Shown one piece after another: positions 15,382 to 24,104 of a stretch of DNA of 64,000 nucleotides. The stretch's first letter is position 1, and every line of letters begins with the position of its first letter. The DNA lies in the NCBI GenBank assembly GCA_964446835.1, contig CAYUQT010000053.1:8205-72204 (forward strand). The letters run 5' to 3'. The translations under genes and the position numbers were made by a program. Source of the DNA: CAYUQT01 sp964446835. Lineage in GTDB: Bacteria > Planctomycetota > Phycisphaerae > UBA1845 > JAFGLZ01. A model generated the notes under the pieces. The model ran no database searches and was not told the origin of the DNA. It was given only the letters and a program-made list of their open reading frames with translations.

Positions 15382-18300
15382 TCAGTTTCGATGCAGAGCA
15401 GGCAGAAGGGGAGAACGCAGCGATAAGGTCATGGCGGCCCAAGCCGAGCCGATGCCGACGACGCCCATGGCGCCGAGGGTCAGGGCGAGTGAGAGCCACG
15501 GCACCGATTCCGGCTGGGCGCGGAGGTGAGGGGCGGCGGCCAGGATGGCCGAGGACCCGCCGACGGCAATGCCCAACAGCAGGAGCGCGGCATGTTCGCT
15601 GAGGACGATCCATTTCAGGGCGCGTCGTCCAAAGCCGAGGGCCTGTAGCACGGCCAGCTCGGTCCGGCGCTCAAAGACGCCTCGGACCAGGACCGCTGCC
15701 AGCGCCAAGGTGCCCAGGACCATGCCCAGCCCCCCGAGGGTCGCGAACACCGAGAGGTAGGTGTTTTCGACGGCCATGTAGCGGCCGAGCCGTTCGGTGG
15801 CCGGGACCAGGATCATCCCGTAGTCGCTCAAGGCCGATTCCAGGGTCTTTCGCAGCTCGGCGGCGCCGTCGCCCCTCGCCTCGATCAGGAAGAAGCTGCG
15901 GCCGACCACCGATGGGAAGAGTTGGAGGAACCTCGATTCGGCAATGATCATTTCGCCCTGCAAGGCGCTGCCGCTGAGCATCGCGATGATCCGCAGTCGG
16001 ACGGTCTGCCCGAGGTCGTCGGTTATCGAGAGGTCCTGGCCGAGGCCCAGGTGCAGGAGCCACCGGACCGTGCTCTCGTCGCCGATGGTGGGGATCGCTC
16101 CGTCGACGTAAACATGGTTCAGAAGGAGCCAGGGATTGGCCTGCTGCTGTCTGGTTTGCGCCTGGCTGGAGGCAAACAGGAACCCTCCGCGTAGAATCAT
16201 CGCGTCGGGTGCACCCAGGATTCGCGGGCGGTTCGGGGGGTAGAGGTTCAGGCAACTCGCGTCGTCGCCGGCACGGAGGCGGAAGGGGTAGATCACCGTT
16301 TCTTTGCTGGCGCGCGAGGAAAGCGGAGGCAGGTTCAGGGCCTTGCGTCCCTCGTCGAACGACAGGTTGTGCAGGATGGGCACGGTCGACTCGGCCACGA
16401 AGGTGAATCCGCCCGTGCCCGACTGGCGTCCGCCGTCGACATCGGGACGGCGGCGATGCACGGCCGTGACGATCAGGATGAAGCAGGCGCAGGCGATCAG
16501 GGCGACGGTGGTGAGGCTGCGGCGGGGGTTCCGCCCGATATTGCGGAGGGCCAGCCGGGTGAGGCTTGCCAGGGGCGATCGGCGATTGGGCGATCGGCTG
16601 ACCTGGTGCATCAGGTCGGCCAGTGCGGTGAGGGCAGCGATCAGGACGGAGACGCCGATCCCGAAGAACGCCGGGACAGGGACACGCACGGCAACGACGA
16701 AGAGGGCGATTGCGGCGACGATCGACAGGATGAGAATCGCCCGGCGGACCTTTGCGGACCGCGTGGAAGCCTCGCCGGTCGTGTCGGGCGTCGCGCCTGT
16801 CAACAAGGCCGTTGGGGTCAGGCGGGTCATGCCTCGAAGGGCCCATGCGATGGAGGCCAGCCCGACAAATGCACTGGCGCCGGCTCCGATGAGGAACGTC
16901 GTCGGTGAGAAGTGGGTTCTCAGAATCGGGGGGGTGGCTGCTGCGGACCACCAGGTTTGAAGCCCTGCCAGCATGAGGGAGGCATAGCCGCCGGCCCCCA
17001 GAAGACCGATCGCCGCGCCGAGGATCGCCAGAATCGCGCCCTCGACGAAGAGGTGCCAGGCCACGCGTCGAGGGGTGAGCCCGACCGCCAGGAGGATTCC
17101 GATCTGGCGCCCGCGTTGTTCGACGCTGAGCCGAAAGAGCAGGGCGACCAGCAGGGCCGCCGCGGCGATCAGGAAGAAGCTGAATCCCACGAAGAGGCCG
17201 GAGAAGTCCGTATTGCCTCCGGCGGCCTCGATGGCCTGTTTGCGGATCGGCTCGAAGGTCAGCCCGAACCGGTCGGGGGGCATCCGCGACAGGAGGTCTC
17301 GCTCGAATCGGGCGGCGGCGGCGGCCACATCGGTCCCGGCGGCCAGCACCCGGCGCAAGGAGGTGAGGCGGCCGAATCGTTCATGAGACTGCGTCCACAG
17401 TAACTGTCCCATGCCGAGGGCGATGAACGCCTTCGGGGCCGGACCGTAGCGTTTCCAGTAGTCCTCATCCTTCGGGCGAATCTGCTTCATGTCGATGGGG
17501 AAGGGAGGATCCCAGTCGGACATGCTTTGGGCGTTGGTGACGCCTTCGTACTCGGGCGCCCATCCGCGATCGGCAGCGGCCTCATCGAGCTTCACAATGC
17601 CCCTAACGCGGAACTCCCGCGTCTGCGAGCGGATCTCGCCGAACGAGCTGACGACTCGGTAGGTCATGCGGATGGTCCGGCCGGGAGCGATTCCGAGATC
17701 CTGAGCGGCCCATTCGTTGAGCAGGATTTCATCTTCGGCGAGTTTCGGGACAACGGAGCCATCGACCAGCCGCAGGGGCATTCGGGCCGAGTCCGATGCG
17801 TCGATGGCGGCGACCGTGGCATAGGGGATCGACGGCGCCGGCGGAGAGGACGGCGGGGGATCGAGCGAGAGGCTGTCGGCCAGATAGGTCAGGACGCCCG
17901 CCAAGGGCGGAGCCGGGGCGCCTGTGCAGGCACGTCCGATCGCGGGATCGATCAGGATGCTCTCGCTCTCGATGGCGAGGTAGCCTCTCTCGGCGTCGCG
18001 TCGGAGGCGAAGGCCGATGTCGTCGAGCGTGAGTCGGTCTCTGAGGCGTTGCTGCAAGGGTTTCGAGGGCTTGGCGCTGTCGCTTCCGGAACCGGCGGAC
18101 AGCATGGCATTGCACCGTCCGGGGCGTTTGAGGGCCCGCTGGAGGACGGCGAGTGGGACATAGGCATTCAGGGGGGGTGCCGACGAGGGGCGCAGGGCGA
18201 ATCGACCCAGGTCTTCGGCGGGGATGATGCGATCGACGGTCAGGCGGATGGAGACGACGTTCCGATCGCGCCGTCCGAAGAGCAGCTCGCCCCAGATCGC

Positions 18301-18864
18301 GTCGGCTCGCGGGATCCTCAGCAGGAGGTCGTCGCCGAGGCGAACGCTTAGCGCCTTGGCCAGCGGTTCGTTGAGTGTGATGCGACGCGTAGTCGATGGG
18401 ACCGTGGAGGCGGATGGCGGTGTGGACCTTGCGGAGTCCGGGGTGGCTCGGAGTCGCCAGAATCGCTCGTCGACGCCTAAGACCTCGGCGCGACCGACCC
18501 TTGCAGAACCGTCGGCTCGTTCGAGGGCGCCGCGGGTCAGAATAATCGGCGCGAGGAGCTCAGCGGAGGAGGTCTTTGGTGTGTCTCCCGCGTCGCCGCC
18601 GGCCAGCGCCTCGCGGAAGAATCTGGGGCAGACCAACGCATGGTCGATGCGTCCCAGCCCGCCCAGGGCGAACTCGCGGAGACTGCCTCGCATCGAATCG
18701 CCGACGATCAGGGCGCCGGTCAGAACGGCCGAGCACACGCCGACGGCCAGGACGGTACAGAGATGCGGCCAGCGATACCAAAGGAGGTCACGAACAAGAA
18801 GCGTCGACGATCGCACACGCGCACCCGGATTCCTGCCCACTCCGACGGTCCGCGATTCTACCAT
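15382..18864 (-). CDS. Very large FtsX-like ABC transporter permease
   Basis: A membrane protein of 1160 residues with the MacB/LolC-type plan: one helix near residues 30-52, a long periplasmic region (about 55-540), a helix cluster (IAAAALLVALLFRLSVEQRG onward), a second periplasmic region, and a final FtsX core (LGGLGMVLGTLALAAVLVRG, then RRTELAVLQALGFGRRAL). The RR.ELA.L.A.G motif is the coupling segment that contacts an ABC ATPase. Such proteins move lipoproteins, lipids or peptides across the envelope, or act as mechanotransmitters. No ATPase gene is adjacent, so the partner must be elsewhere. No clear ribosome binding site is visible before ATG 18864. The H1-like gene lies 113 bases upstream on the same strand. 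Confidence 0.85.
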   Translation of the reverse strand: MVESRTVGVGRNPGARVRSSTLLVRDLLWYRWPHLCTVLAVGVCSAVLTGALIVGDSMRGSLREFALGGLGRIDHALVCPRFFREALAGGDAGDTPKTSSAELLAPIILTRGALERADGSARVGRAEVLGVDERFWRLRATPDSARSTPPSASTVPSTTRRITLNEPLAKALSVRLGDDLLLRIPRADAIWGELLFGRRDRNVVSIRLTVDRIIPAEDLGRFALRPSSAPPLNAYVPLAVLQRALKRPGRCNAMLSAGSGSDSAKPSKPLQQRLRDRLTLDDIGLRLRRDAERGYLAIESESILIDPAIGRACTGAPAPPLAGVLTYLADSLSLDPPPSSPPAPSIPYATVAAIDASDSARMPLRLVDGSVVPKLAEDEILLNEWAAQDLGIAPGRTIRMTYRVVSSFGEIRSQTREFRVRGIVKLDEAAADRGWAPEYEGVTNAQSMSDWDPPFPIDMKQIRPKDEDYWKRYGPAPKAFIALGMGQLLWTQSHERFGRLTSLRRVLAAGTDVAAAAARFERDLLSRMPPDRFGLTFEPIRKQAIEAAGGNTDFSGLFVGFSFFLIAAAALLVALLFRLSVEQRGRQIGILLAVGLTPRRVAWHLFVEGAILAILGAAIGLLGAGGYASLMLAGLQTWWSAAATPPILRTHFSPTTFLIGAGASAFVGLASIAWALRGMTRLTPTALLTGATPDTTGEASTRSAKVRRAILILSIVAAIALFVVAVRVPVPAFFGIGVSVLIAALTALADLMHQVSRSPNRRSPLASLTRLALRNIGRNPRRSLTTVALIACACFILIVTAVHRRRPDVDGGRQSGTGGFTFVAESTVPILHNLSFDEGRKALNLPPLSSRASKETVIYPFRLRAGDDASCLNLYPPNRPRILGAPDAMILRGGFLFASSQAQTRQQQANPWLLLNHVYVDGAIPTIGDESTVRWLLHLGLGQDLSITDDLGQTVRLRIIAMLSGSALQGEMIIAESRFLQLFPSVVGRSFFLIEARGDGAAELRKTLESALSDYGMILVPATERLGRYMAVENTYLSVFATLGGLGMVLGTLALAAVLVRGVFERRTELAVLQALGFGRRALKWIVLSEHAALLLLGIAVGGSSAILAAAPHLRAQPESVPWLSLALTLGAMGVVGIGSAWAAMTLSLRSPLLPALHRN

Positions 18865-18977
18865 GTCGGCGGATGCTTAGAACGGCCGACACGGGCAGGG
18901 AACTACCTCATACGGCAGAGACCTCCAAGACTCCACCGCCACGCCGGCGATCGGAGCGATCCAACGCCCGAGGCGTG

Positions 18978-19667
18978 CTACTTCTTTTCGTCCTCTTGCG
19001 AGGCGACCGCGGTGGCCTTGGCATCCTTCTTTGCGGTCTTGGTGTCCTTGTCTGCGGTCTTGGTCTTGCTGCTGCGGGCCTTGGTTTTGGTCTTGTTCTT
19101 GGTCTTGGCATCGGCGACTGCCGAGTGCTTACCCTTGGTCGCGGTGCCCTTCTTGGCAGTGGCCTTGTGGGCAGCGCTCTTGCTCGACGCCTTGCCCTTG
19201 GTGTTGTGGGCTACAGCCGACTTGGACGACTTCTTGGAGGTCTTTCCGGCCGTGCGCGTGGCCTTGTGGCTCGCCGAGGATTTGCCGTGCTTGGTCTTGG
19301 CCGTATGCGCCTTTGCGGACGAACTCTTGGCAGTATGGGTCTTGGCGGCCGAGGCGGCTACCTTCGCGCCCTTGGGAGCCTCGGCGGAGATCGGCGGAAG
19401 GTCGGACGGCGGAACGTCAACCGGCGCCGCATTGGGCTTCTCGACCAGGACAGACTTATCGGGGATGACGATGGGAGAACCGACGGGCTTGGCATCCAGC
19501 GGCGGAACGATCGGCGCCGCCTTCGGCGACGACAGGTCACCGGTCAGGGGCGCCGGAGCGGGGCTGTTCGCCTTGGTTGTGTTGAAGGTGTCCGTACCTT
19601 GCACCTTCGCCTGGCAAGCCCCACACGTCAACAGCATCAATCCACAAATGGCAACACATCGTTTCAT
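18978..19667 (-). CDS. Exported Lys/Ala/Thr-rich histone H1-like protein
   Basis: 229 residues. The N-terminus MKRCVAICGLMLLTCGACQA is a signal peptide, and AGGGG lies 6 bases before ATG 19667. A Pro-rich segment (about 35-100) is followed by about 120 residues of low complexity made almost only of Lys, Ala, Ser, Thr and His in short imperfect repeats (KTHTAKSSSAKAHTAKTKHG and similar), ending in an acidic cap EDEKK. The tail resembles histone H1 and AlgP/HctB-type bacterial proteins, but those are cytoplasmic and bind DNA, whereas this one carries an export signal. It could bind polyanions such as acidic polysaccharide, lipopolysaccharide or extracellular DNA. There is no good lipobox. Confidence 0.7.
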   Translation of the reverse strand: MKRCVAICGLMLLTCGACQAKVQGTDTFNTTKANSPAPAPLTGDLSSPKAAPIVPPLDAKPVGSPIVIPDKSVLVEKPNAAPVDVPPSDLPPISAEAPKGAKVAASAAKTHTAKSSSAKAHTAKTKHGKSSASHKATRTAGKTSKKSSKSAVAHNTKGKASSKSAAHKATAKKGTATKGKHSAVADAKTKNKTKTKARSSKTKTADKDTKTAKKDAKATAVASQEDEKK

Positions 19668-19929
19668 TGGACGCCCCTATCCAATAGTGAGACGGCACCC
19701 TCTTCCGGTGGGAGACGCTCCCCCCTGAATGGAACTGTGGACCGTTTTGGCACCGCACCTTGCGCGATCCACAGCAGACTATCATGCCTTCCAGGACGTC
19801 CGGAATCAAGAGGGAGTCCTGCATAGAGTAGGTCGGGGAATGGTAGGCTCTGAAACCGACAGTACCTCATTCGGGTGGTCCGGGGGTTCGCAGGCTCGAA
19901 GGGAATCGGAGGGAGGTGTCGTCATGTAG
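19668..19929. other. Intergenic stretch without a supported gene
   Basis: About 260 bases between two minus-strand genes. It should hold the promoter of the H1-like gene and any terminator of the epimerase gene. No motif or hairpin stands out apart from the palindrome at its distal edge. Confidence 0.4.
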
Positions 19930-19945
19930 TGTTAAGTACTTAACA
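19930..19945. repeat. Perfect 16-base palindrome at the end of the epimerase gene
   Basis: TGTTAAGTACTTAACA reads identically on both strands and covers the TAA stop of the minus-strand epimerase gene (stop at 19934-19932). It is AT-rich in GC-rich surroundings. It could be a dimeric regulator's site or simply the 3' end of that gene; it is too short and U-poor for an intrinsic terminator. Confidence 0.5.
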
Positions 19946-20840
19946 TGTTGTCCAGGGCCGCATCGAGGGTCTGGAAGGCGAATGGGTAGCCGTGTTTGGA
20001 CGCGACATGGGGTCGGACACGCTGACTGGCCAACACGACATCTGCCCCACCACCGACGGTCAGTTTGAGGAGAGCGGATGGAACCCTAAGTAAACTGGGG
20101 CGGTTCATGATACGTCCAAGTACTTGAGCGAAATGGCGGGACGTCACAGGTTCAGGAGACACCGCATTGAGGGCCCCTTCGAGGTTCGGTCGAGTCAATG
20201 AAAGGATTAACATATCGACCAGATCCTGGTAATGAATCCAGCTCATCCACTGACGGCCGTCGCCGGTCGGTCCGCCGAGAAACCACCGGAATACAGGAAG
20301 GAGAGTGGCCAGGGCACCCCCCGCAGGATCGAGCACCACACCGAATCGCGCCCGGACGACGCGGGTGCCTGTTTCGGCGGCGCGCTGAGCCTCGGCCTCC
20401 CAGGCCACACACACCTCTGAAAGGAAGCCTTGTCCCGGTGGGCTGTCCTCATCAAGCCACTGATCGCCGCGATGGCCGTAGTATCCCACGGCCGAGGCAT
20501 TGACCAGAATGCCACACCGGCCGGCCGATCGCCCGATGGCATCGACGACGTGCCGAGTTGCGAGCACCCGACTGTCGCGGATGTGCCGTTTCTGCTCTGC
20601 GTTCCATCGGTGGGCGAAGAGGTTCTCGCCGGCCAAGTTGATGACCGCATCACAGCGTGCGATCTCCTCCTGCCAGGTTCCGGCCTGTGTGGGGTCGCCG
20701 TGGATCGACATAGTGCCCGATGCGGTCGTCGATACCCTGGGGGATCGGGTCAGAAGAACGACCTCATGTCCCTGTTGTCGGAGAGTGGGTATCAGCCGGC
20801 GTCCCACCAGTCCTGTACCGCCAGTGATGAAGACTCGCAT
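19932..20840 (-). CDS. TIGR01777-type NAD-dependent epimerase (YfcH/SDR39U1-like)
   Basis: A cytoplasmic short-chain-dehydrogenase-like protein of 302 residues. MRVFITGGTGLVGRRLIPTL is the Gly-rich dinucleotide-binding start, CDAVINLAGENLF the family-typical strand-4 segment, and VNASAVGYYGHRG the active-site region carrying the Tyr. The C-terminal half contains RFGVVLDPAGGAL and the ALNAVSPEPVTSRHFA stretch seen in E. coli YfcH. The start is ATG 20840, 8 bases after CAGGAG; upstream in-frame ATGs lack such a site. The substrate of this family is unknown. It lies about 105 bases downstream of the sirtuin gene and may share its transcript. Confidence 0.9.
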   Translation of the reverse strand: MRVFITGGTGLVGRRLIPTLRQQGHEVVLLTRSPRVSTTASGTMSIHGDPTQAGTWQEEIARCDAVINLAGENLFAHRWNAEQKRHIRDSRVLATRHVVDAIGRSAGRCGILVNASAVGYYGHRGDQWLDEDSPPGQGFLSEVCVAWEAEAQRAAETGTRVVRARFGVVLDPAGGALATLLPVFRWFLGGPTGDGRQWMSWIHYQDLVDMLILSLTRPNLEGALNAVSPEPVTSRHFAQVLGRIMNRPSLLRVPSALLKLTVGGGADVVLASQRVRPHVASKHGYPFAFQTLDAALDNMLST

Positions 20841-20946
20841 GATGGCAGCTCCTGAATCGCCGCGGCGCGTGCGGCGGGCCCACGACATGAAGGCGGAGGG
20901 GACGATCGATACGCGGACCGTCGGGGGCGTGGGTCCTCCGCGTTCG

Positions 20947-21759
20947 TCAGGCCAGGATGGCCGGCACGGTCTGGGTGGCCGGACCGACGACGAGAACATT
21001 CGCCCAGGCCGCTCTGAATTTTGGGTCGAGCGTGGTCACCACGATCTTGGCACCGGCCTCATGAGCAATCATGGGCAGCATGGCGGCCGGATAGACCTGG
21101 GCCGAGGTGCCCACGACAAGCATGGCGTCGCAGCGTCGGCAGGCATCTTCGGAGCTCTGCCAGGCGTCGGGCGGAAGCGACTCGCCGAAGAAGACGATGG
21201 CCGGTCTCATTCGCCCTCGGCAGACTTCGCACTTGGGCAGGAGAGGGCCGAGGACCCGCGCGAGGCGGAGTCGCCTTCCCAGGCGTGGCAGCGGCTCGGC
21301 GAGCTGCTCGACCATGGCATGGAGCTGTTGTCTGGGCAGGTCCTTTCGCCAGCCGCACTGATCGCACTGCACGGCATAAACGGTGCCATGAAGTTCATGG
21401 ACGGTCGTGCTGCCGGCGGCCTGATGCAGGCCGTCGATGTTCTGTGTGGTTACCGTGACGGGCTTGCGCCGCTCGATGTCGGCGATGGCCAGATGGGCAT
21501 CGTTGGGTTCGGCGCGAACGGCGTCGCCGATGCCGGCATATACGAACTCGCGCAGTCGGTCGGGCTGGGTGATGATCACGCGCGTCAGGCCGATGAGCGT
21601 GGCGAATTCCTCGGGCGGGAAACGCTCCCAGATCCCGCCCTCGTCTCGGAAGGTGGGGATCCCGCTTTCGGCCGAGAGCCCGGCTCCGGAGAAGACGACA
21701 ATCCGGCGAGCACCGGCGAAGATGTGACGAGCGGAGGTCAGGGCGTCGCACTGGTCCAT
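20947..21759 (-). CDS. Sir2-family NAD-dependent protein deacylase
   Basis: A 270-residue sirtuin that removes acyl groups from lysines with NAD+, giving nicotinamide and O-acyl-ADP-ribose. Visible motifs are GAGLSAESGIPTFRD (NAD binding), TQNIDGLHQAAG, the catalytic His in HELHG, and two Cys pairs for the structural zinc (CDQCGW and CEVCRGR), then FFGESLP and VVGTSAQVYPA. The Tyr/Arg pair that marks CobB-like desuccinylases is not evident, so deacetylation is the likelier activity. I chose ATG 21759 because it begins shortly before the conserved fold and AAGGA precedes it by about 10 bases. The 3' end of cysM (from 21926) lies upstream on the same strand. Confidence 0.88.
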   Translation of the reverse strand: MDQCDALTSARHIFAGARRIVVFSGAGLSAESGIPTFRDEGGIWERFPPEEFATLIGLTRVIITQPDRLREFVYAGIGDAVRAEPNDAHLAIADIERRKPVTVTTQNIDGLHQAAGSTTVHELHGTVYAVQCDQCGWRKDLPRQQLHAMVEQLAEPLPRLGRRLRLARVLGPLLPKCEVCRGRMRPAIVFFGESLPPDAWQSSEDACRRCDAMLVVGTSAQVYPAAMLPMIAHEAGAKIVVTTLDPKFRAAWANVLVVGPATQTVPAILA

Positions 21760-21925
21760 CGCGGAGGATTCCTTCTGGGACAACGGCCGGGTCCCATGCA
21801 AACGAACGAGTGGTTCCGGGAGGATACGCATCGGAAGGCGTCGCGTCGGCGGTCGCCCTCCCGGTGTCCTATGGGTGAGGAGCCCGGCCCCGCCGGAAGC
21901 CCACCCTGTCGCCCACGCTCTTCTA

Positions 21926-22882
21926 TTACGGGGGGCACTGTGCACAGAACGACCGGAAGGCCTCTGTGGACAGGTAGCGATCCCCGCGGTCGGGCAGGAT
22001 GCAGACCACCGTGGACCCGCGGGGGAGGTCGCGAGCGACCTGAACGGAGCCCCAGACGGCAGCTCCGCTGCTCAGCCCGCAGAAGACCCCCTCGCGCTGC
22101 ATCAGGTCTCGCATGGTCTCGAAAGCGTCCTCGTCTTTACAGATCCGTACGTCGTCCAGGACGTCACGCTTGTAGATGGACGGGACCATGGATTCGGTCA
22201 GGTTCTTCAGGCCCTGGATGGTATGCCCGATGGTCGGTTCGATCGCCACGACGCGAACGCGTGCGGAGGACTCTCGGAACCTTCGGGTGCAGCCCATGAG
22301 GGTTCCGCTGGTGCCCAGTCCGGCGACGAAGACGGTGAGTTCGCCACCGGTGTCGCGGAGGATTTCCGGCGCGGTCGTCTCGTAGTGGCTCAGGGGATTG
22401 GCCGGATTGCTGAACTGGTCGGGCATGAAATACTGTTCGGAGCTGCTCTCGAAGACGTGCTGGGCGCGTTTGATCGCCCCGTCGGTCTTATCGCAGGCAG
22501 CGGTAATCTCGACTTCGGCACCGAAGGCCGTCAGGATGGCTCGGCGTTCCTGGCTGACACACGCGGGCATGCACAGCTTGAGCCGGTATCCCTTGGCGCT
22601 GGCCACCATGGCCAGTCCGATGCCGGTATTGCCCGAGGTGGGTTCGAGGATGGTCTTGTCGTGTGTCAGTTCTCCCGATTCCTCGGCCTTCTCGATCATA
22701 TAGAGGGCCGGGCGGTCCTTGACGGACCCGCCGGGGTTGTTGCCCTCGAGTTTGCAGAGAATACGAACGCCGGTCTTGTCGGTGCTCCAGATATTGCGAA
22801 GTTCGACCATGGGCGTATTGCCGATGGCGTCGAGAAGACTCTGGTATCGGATCCTGGACTTGGGCTGCGTTGCCGTGGTCAT
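21926..22882 (-). CDS. cysM: PLP-dependent cysteine synthase, CysM-like
   Basis: A cytoplasmic fold-type II PLP enzyme of 318 residues that makes cysteine from O-acetylserine (or a related activated serine) and sulfide or thiosulfate. The PLP lysine is K55 in GNNPGGSVKDRPA. The substrate loop is EPTSGNTGIGLAM and the phosphate-binding loop GLGTSGTLMG. KLEGNNPGGSVKDRPALYMI and KLCMPACVSQERRA resemble CysM more than CysK. AAGGGA lies about 11 bases before ATG 22882. It is divergent from the Tat-exported isomerase-like gene across 199 bases, with the sirtuin gene downstream. Confidence 0.9.
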   Translation of the reverse strand: MTTATQPKSRIRYQSLLDAIGNTPMVELRNIWSTDKTGVRILCKLEGNNPGGSVKDRPALYMIEKAEESGELTHDKTILEPTSGNTGIGLAMVASAKGYRLKLCMPACVSQERRAILTAFGAEVEITAACDKTDGAIKRAQHVFESSSEQYFMPDQFSNPANPLSHYETTAPEILRDTGGELTVFVAGLGTSGTLMGCTRRFRESSARVRVVAIEPTIGHTIQGLKNLTESMVPSIYKRDVLDDVRICKDEDAFETMRDLMQREGVFCGLSSGAAVWGSVQVARDLPRGSTVVCILPDRGDRYLSTEAFRSFCAQCPP

Positions 22883-23081
22883 CGTGTCAGCGTCCCTTAG
22901 TAAGTAGCTTCCTCCAGACCTTCAATTTACATTCGCCGAGGGGGCGCGGCAAGGCAACTTTGAACCTTCGGAACGTCGCCGAATCCGTGTTCGGATTGAA
23001 TTCGGGGCCGCTAGGAGGTAGGTTTTACGCTTCACGATCCCGGCGTACCGGGCGTATCCAGACCCTTGGAGGTATCGGGTA

Positions 23082-24074
23082 ATGCAGGACCAGGGATTGA
23101 ATCGTAGGGCGTTTCTGGGAACCACGGGCACAGGAGCAGCCCTGACGGCATTGGGCACCATGGCGTACTCCGGCACGGCCGAAGCCCAGGAGAAGGCCGG
23201 GACGGATTCGGCGGGGAAGTTTGCGTTTCAGCGGGTAACGGGTATGAAGGTCGGCATGCTGACCAACCCGTTCGGCGGCGAGCCGCTCGAACGAGTGCTG
23301 GATTTCGCCAAGGACGCGGGGATTCAATGCCTGGAGTGCAACGCCTGGCCGGGCAGCAAGCACGTCGACCCCACGAAGATCGACGCCGCCGAGGCCGATC
23401 GGATCAAGCAGATGGTGGCCGCTCGTGGATTGGAGATCAGCGGTCTGGCGTATTACGAGGACATCGCCGACTCCAAGAAGGGCCCTGGGGTTCAGCGACA
23501 CGCCCTGAAGCTGGTCGAGGCGGCAGCGCTGCTGGGCGTTCCGACCGTGTGCATGTGTGCCGGTTGGCCTGTGGACGGCATGTCGAAGATCGACACGATC
23601 CGCAAGGTTCTGCCAGGCCGGTTCGCACCGGTGCTGGCGCTGGCCAAGAGCAAGGGTGTTCGAATTGCGATAGAGAACTACTTCGCCACGAACCTTCAGG
23701 GGCTGGACACGTTCGAGGTCCTCTTCGACACGATCAAAGACGACAACTTCGGTTTGAACTACGACCCGTCGCACCTGTATCACCAGGAGTGCGATCACCT
23801 GCTGCCAGTGTCGATGTTCCCCAAACGGATATTCCACACCCACGCAAAGGACACCCTGGTCGATCGCGCAAAGAGGGCCAAGGTCGGCATTCTCGCGGAC
23901 GACTGGTGGCAGTACGTGATCCCGGGGCTGGGCAATATCCAGTGGGGCGAGTACGTCAGCCATCTGCGGAAGAACGGATATAACGGCGTCATGAGTATCG
24001 AGCACGAGGACGGATCGTTGAATCGTGAACAGGGGTTCATCCTCGCCGCCCGATTCCTCCGGCAGTTCTGCTAA
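23082..24074 (+). CDS. Tat-exported sugar phosphate isomerase/epimerase-like TIM barrel
   Basis: 330 residues with a twin-arginine signal (NRRAFLGTTGTGAALTALG) and a xylose-isomerase-like (AP endonuclease 2) barrel. Metal-binding positions can be followed in RIAIENYF (Glu), LNYDPSHLYHQECD (Asp, His), FHTHAKD (His) and MSIEHEDGSL (Glu), so the site looks intact. Tat export implies folding in the cytoplasm before export, common for planctomycete members of this family. GGAGG lies 9 bases before ATG 23082. Likely a ketose epimerase or isomerase; the substrate is unknown. A lipoprotein gene and a microprotein gene follow on the same strand. Confidence 0.87.
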   Translation: MQDQGLNRRAFLGTTGTGAALTALGTMAYSGTAEAQEKAGTDSAGKFAFQRVTGMKVGMLTNPFGGEPLERVLDFAKDAGIQCLECNAWPGSKHVDPTKIDAAEADRIKQMVAARGLEISGLAYYEDIADSKKGPGVQRHALKLVEAAALLGVPTVCMCAGWPVDGMSKIDTIRKVLPGRFAPVLALAKSKGVRIAIENYFATNLQGLDTFEVLFDTIKDDNFGLNYDPSHLYHQECDHLLPVSMFPKRIFHTHAKDTLVDRAKRAKVGILADDWWQYVIPGLGNIQWGEYVSHLRKNGYNGVMSIEHEDGSLNREQGFILAARFLRQFC

Positions 24075-24104
24075 GGGGGGCGTGTCTGAGACGGAGGTAT
24101 TCCC

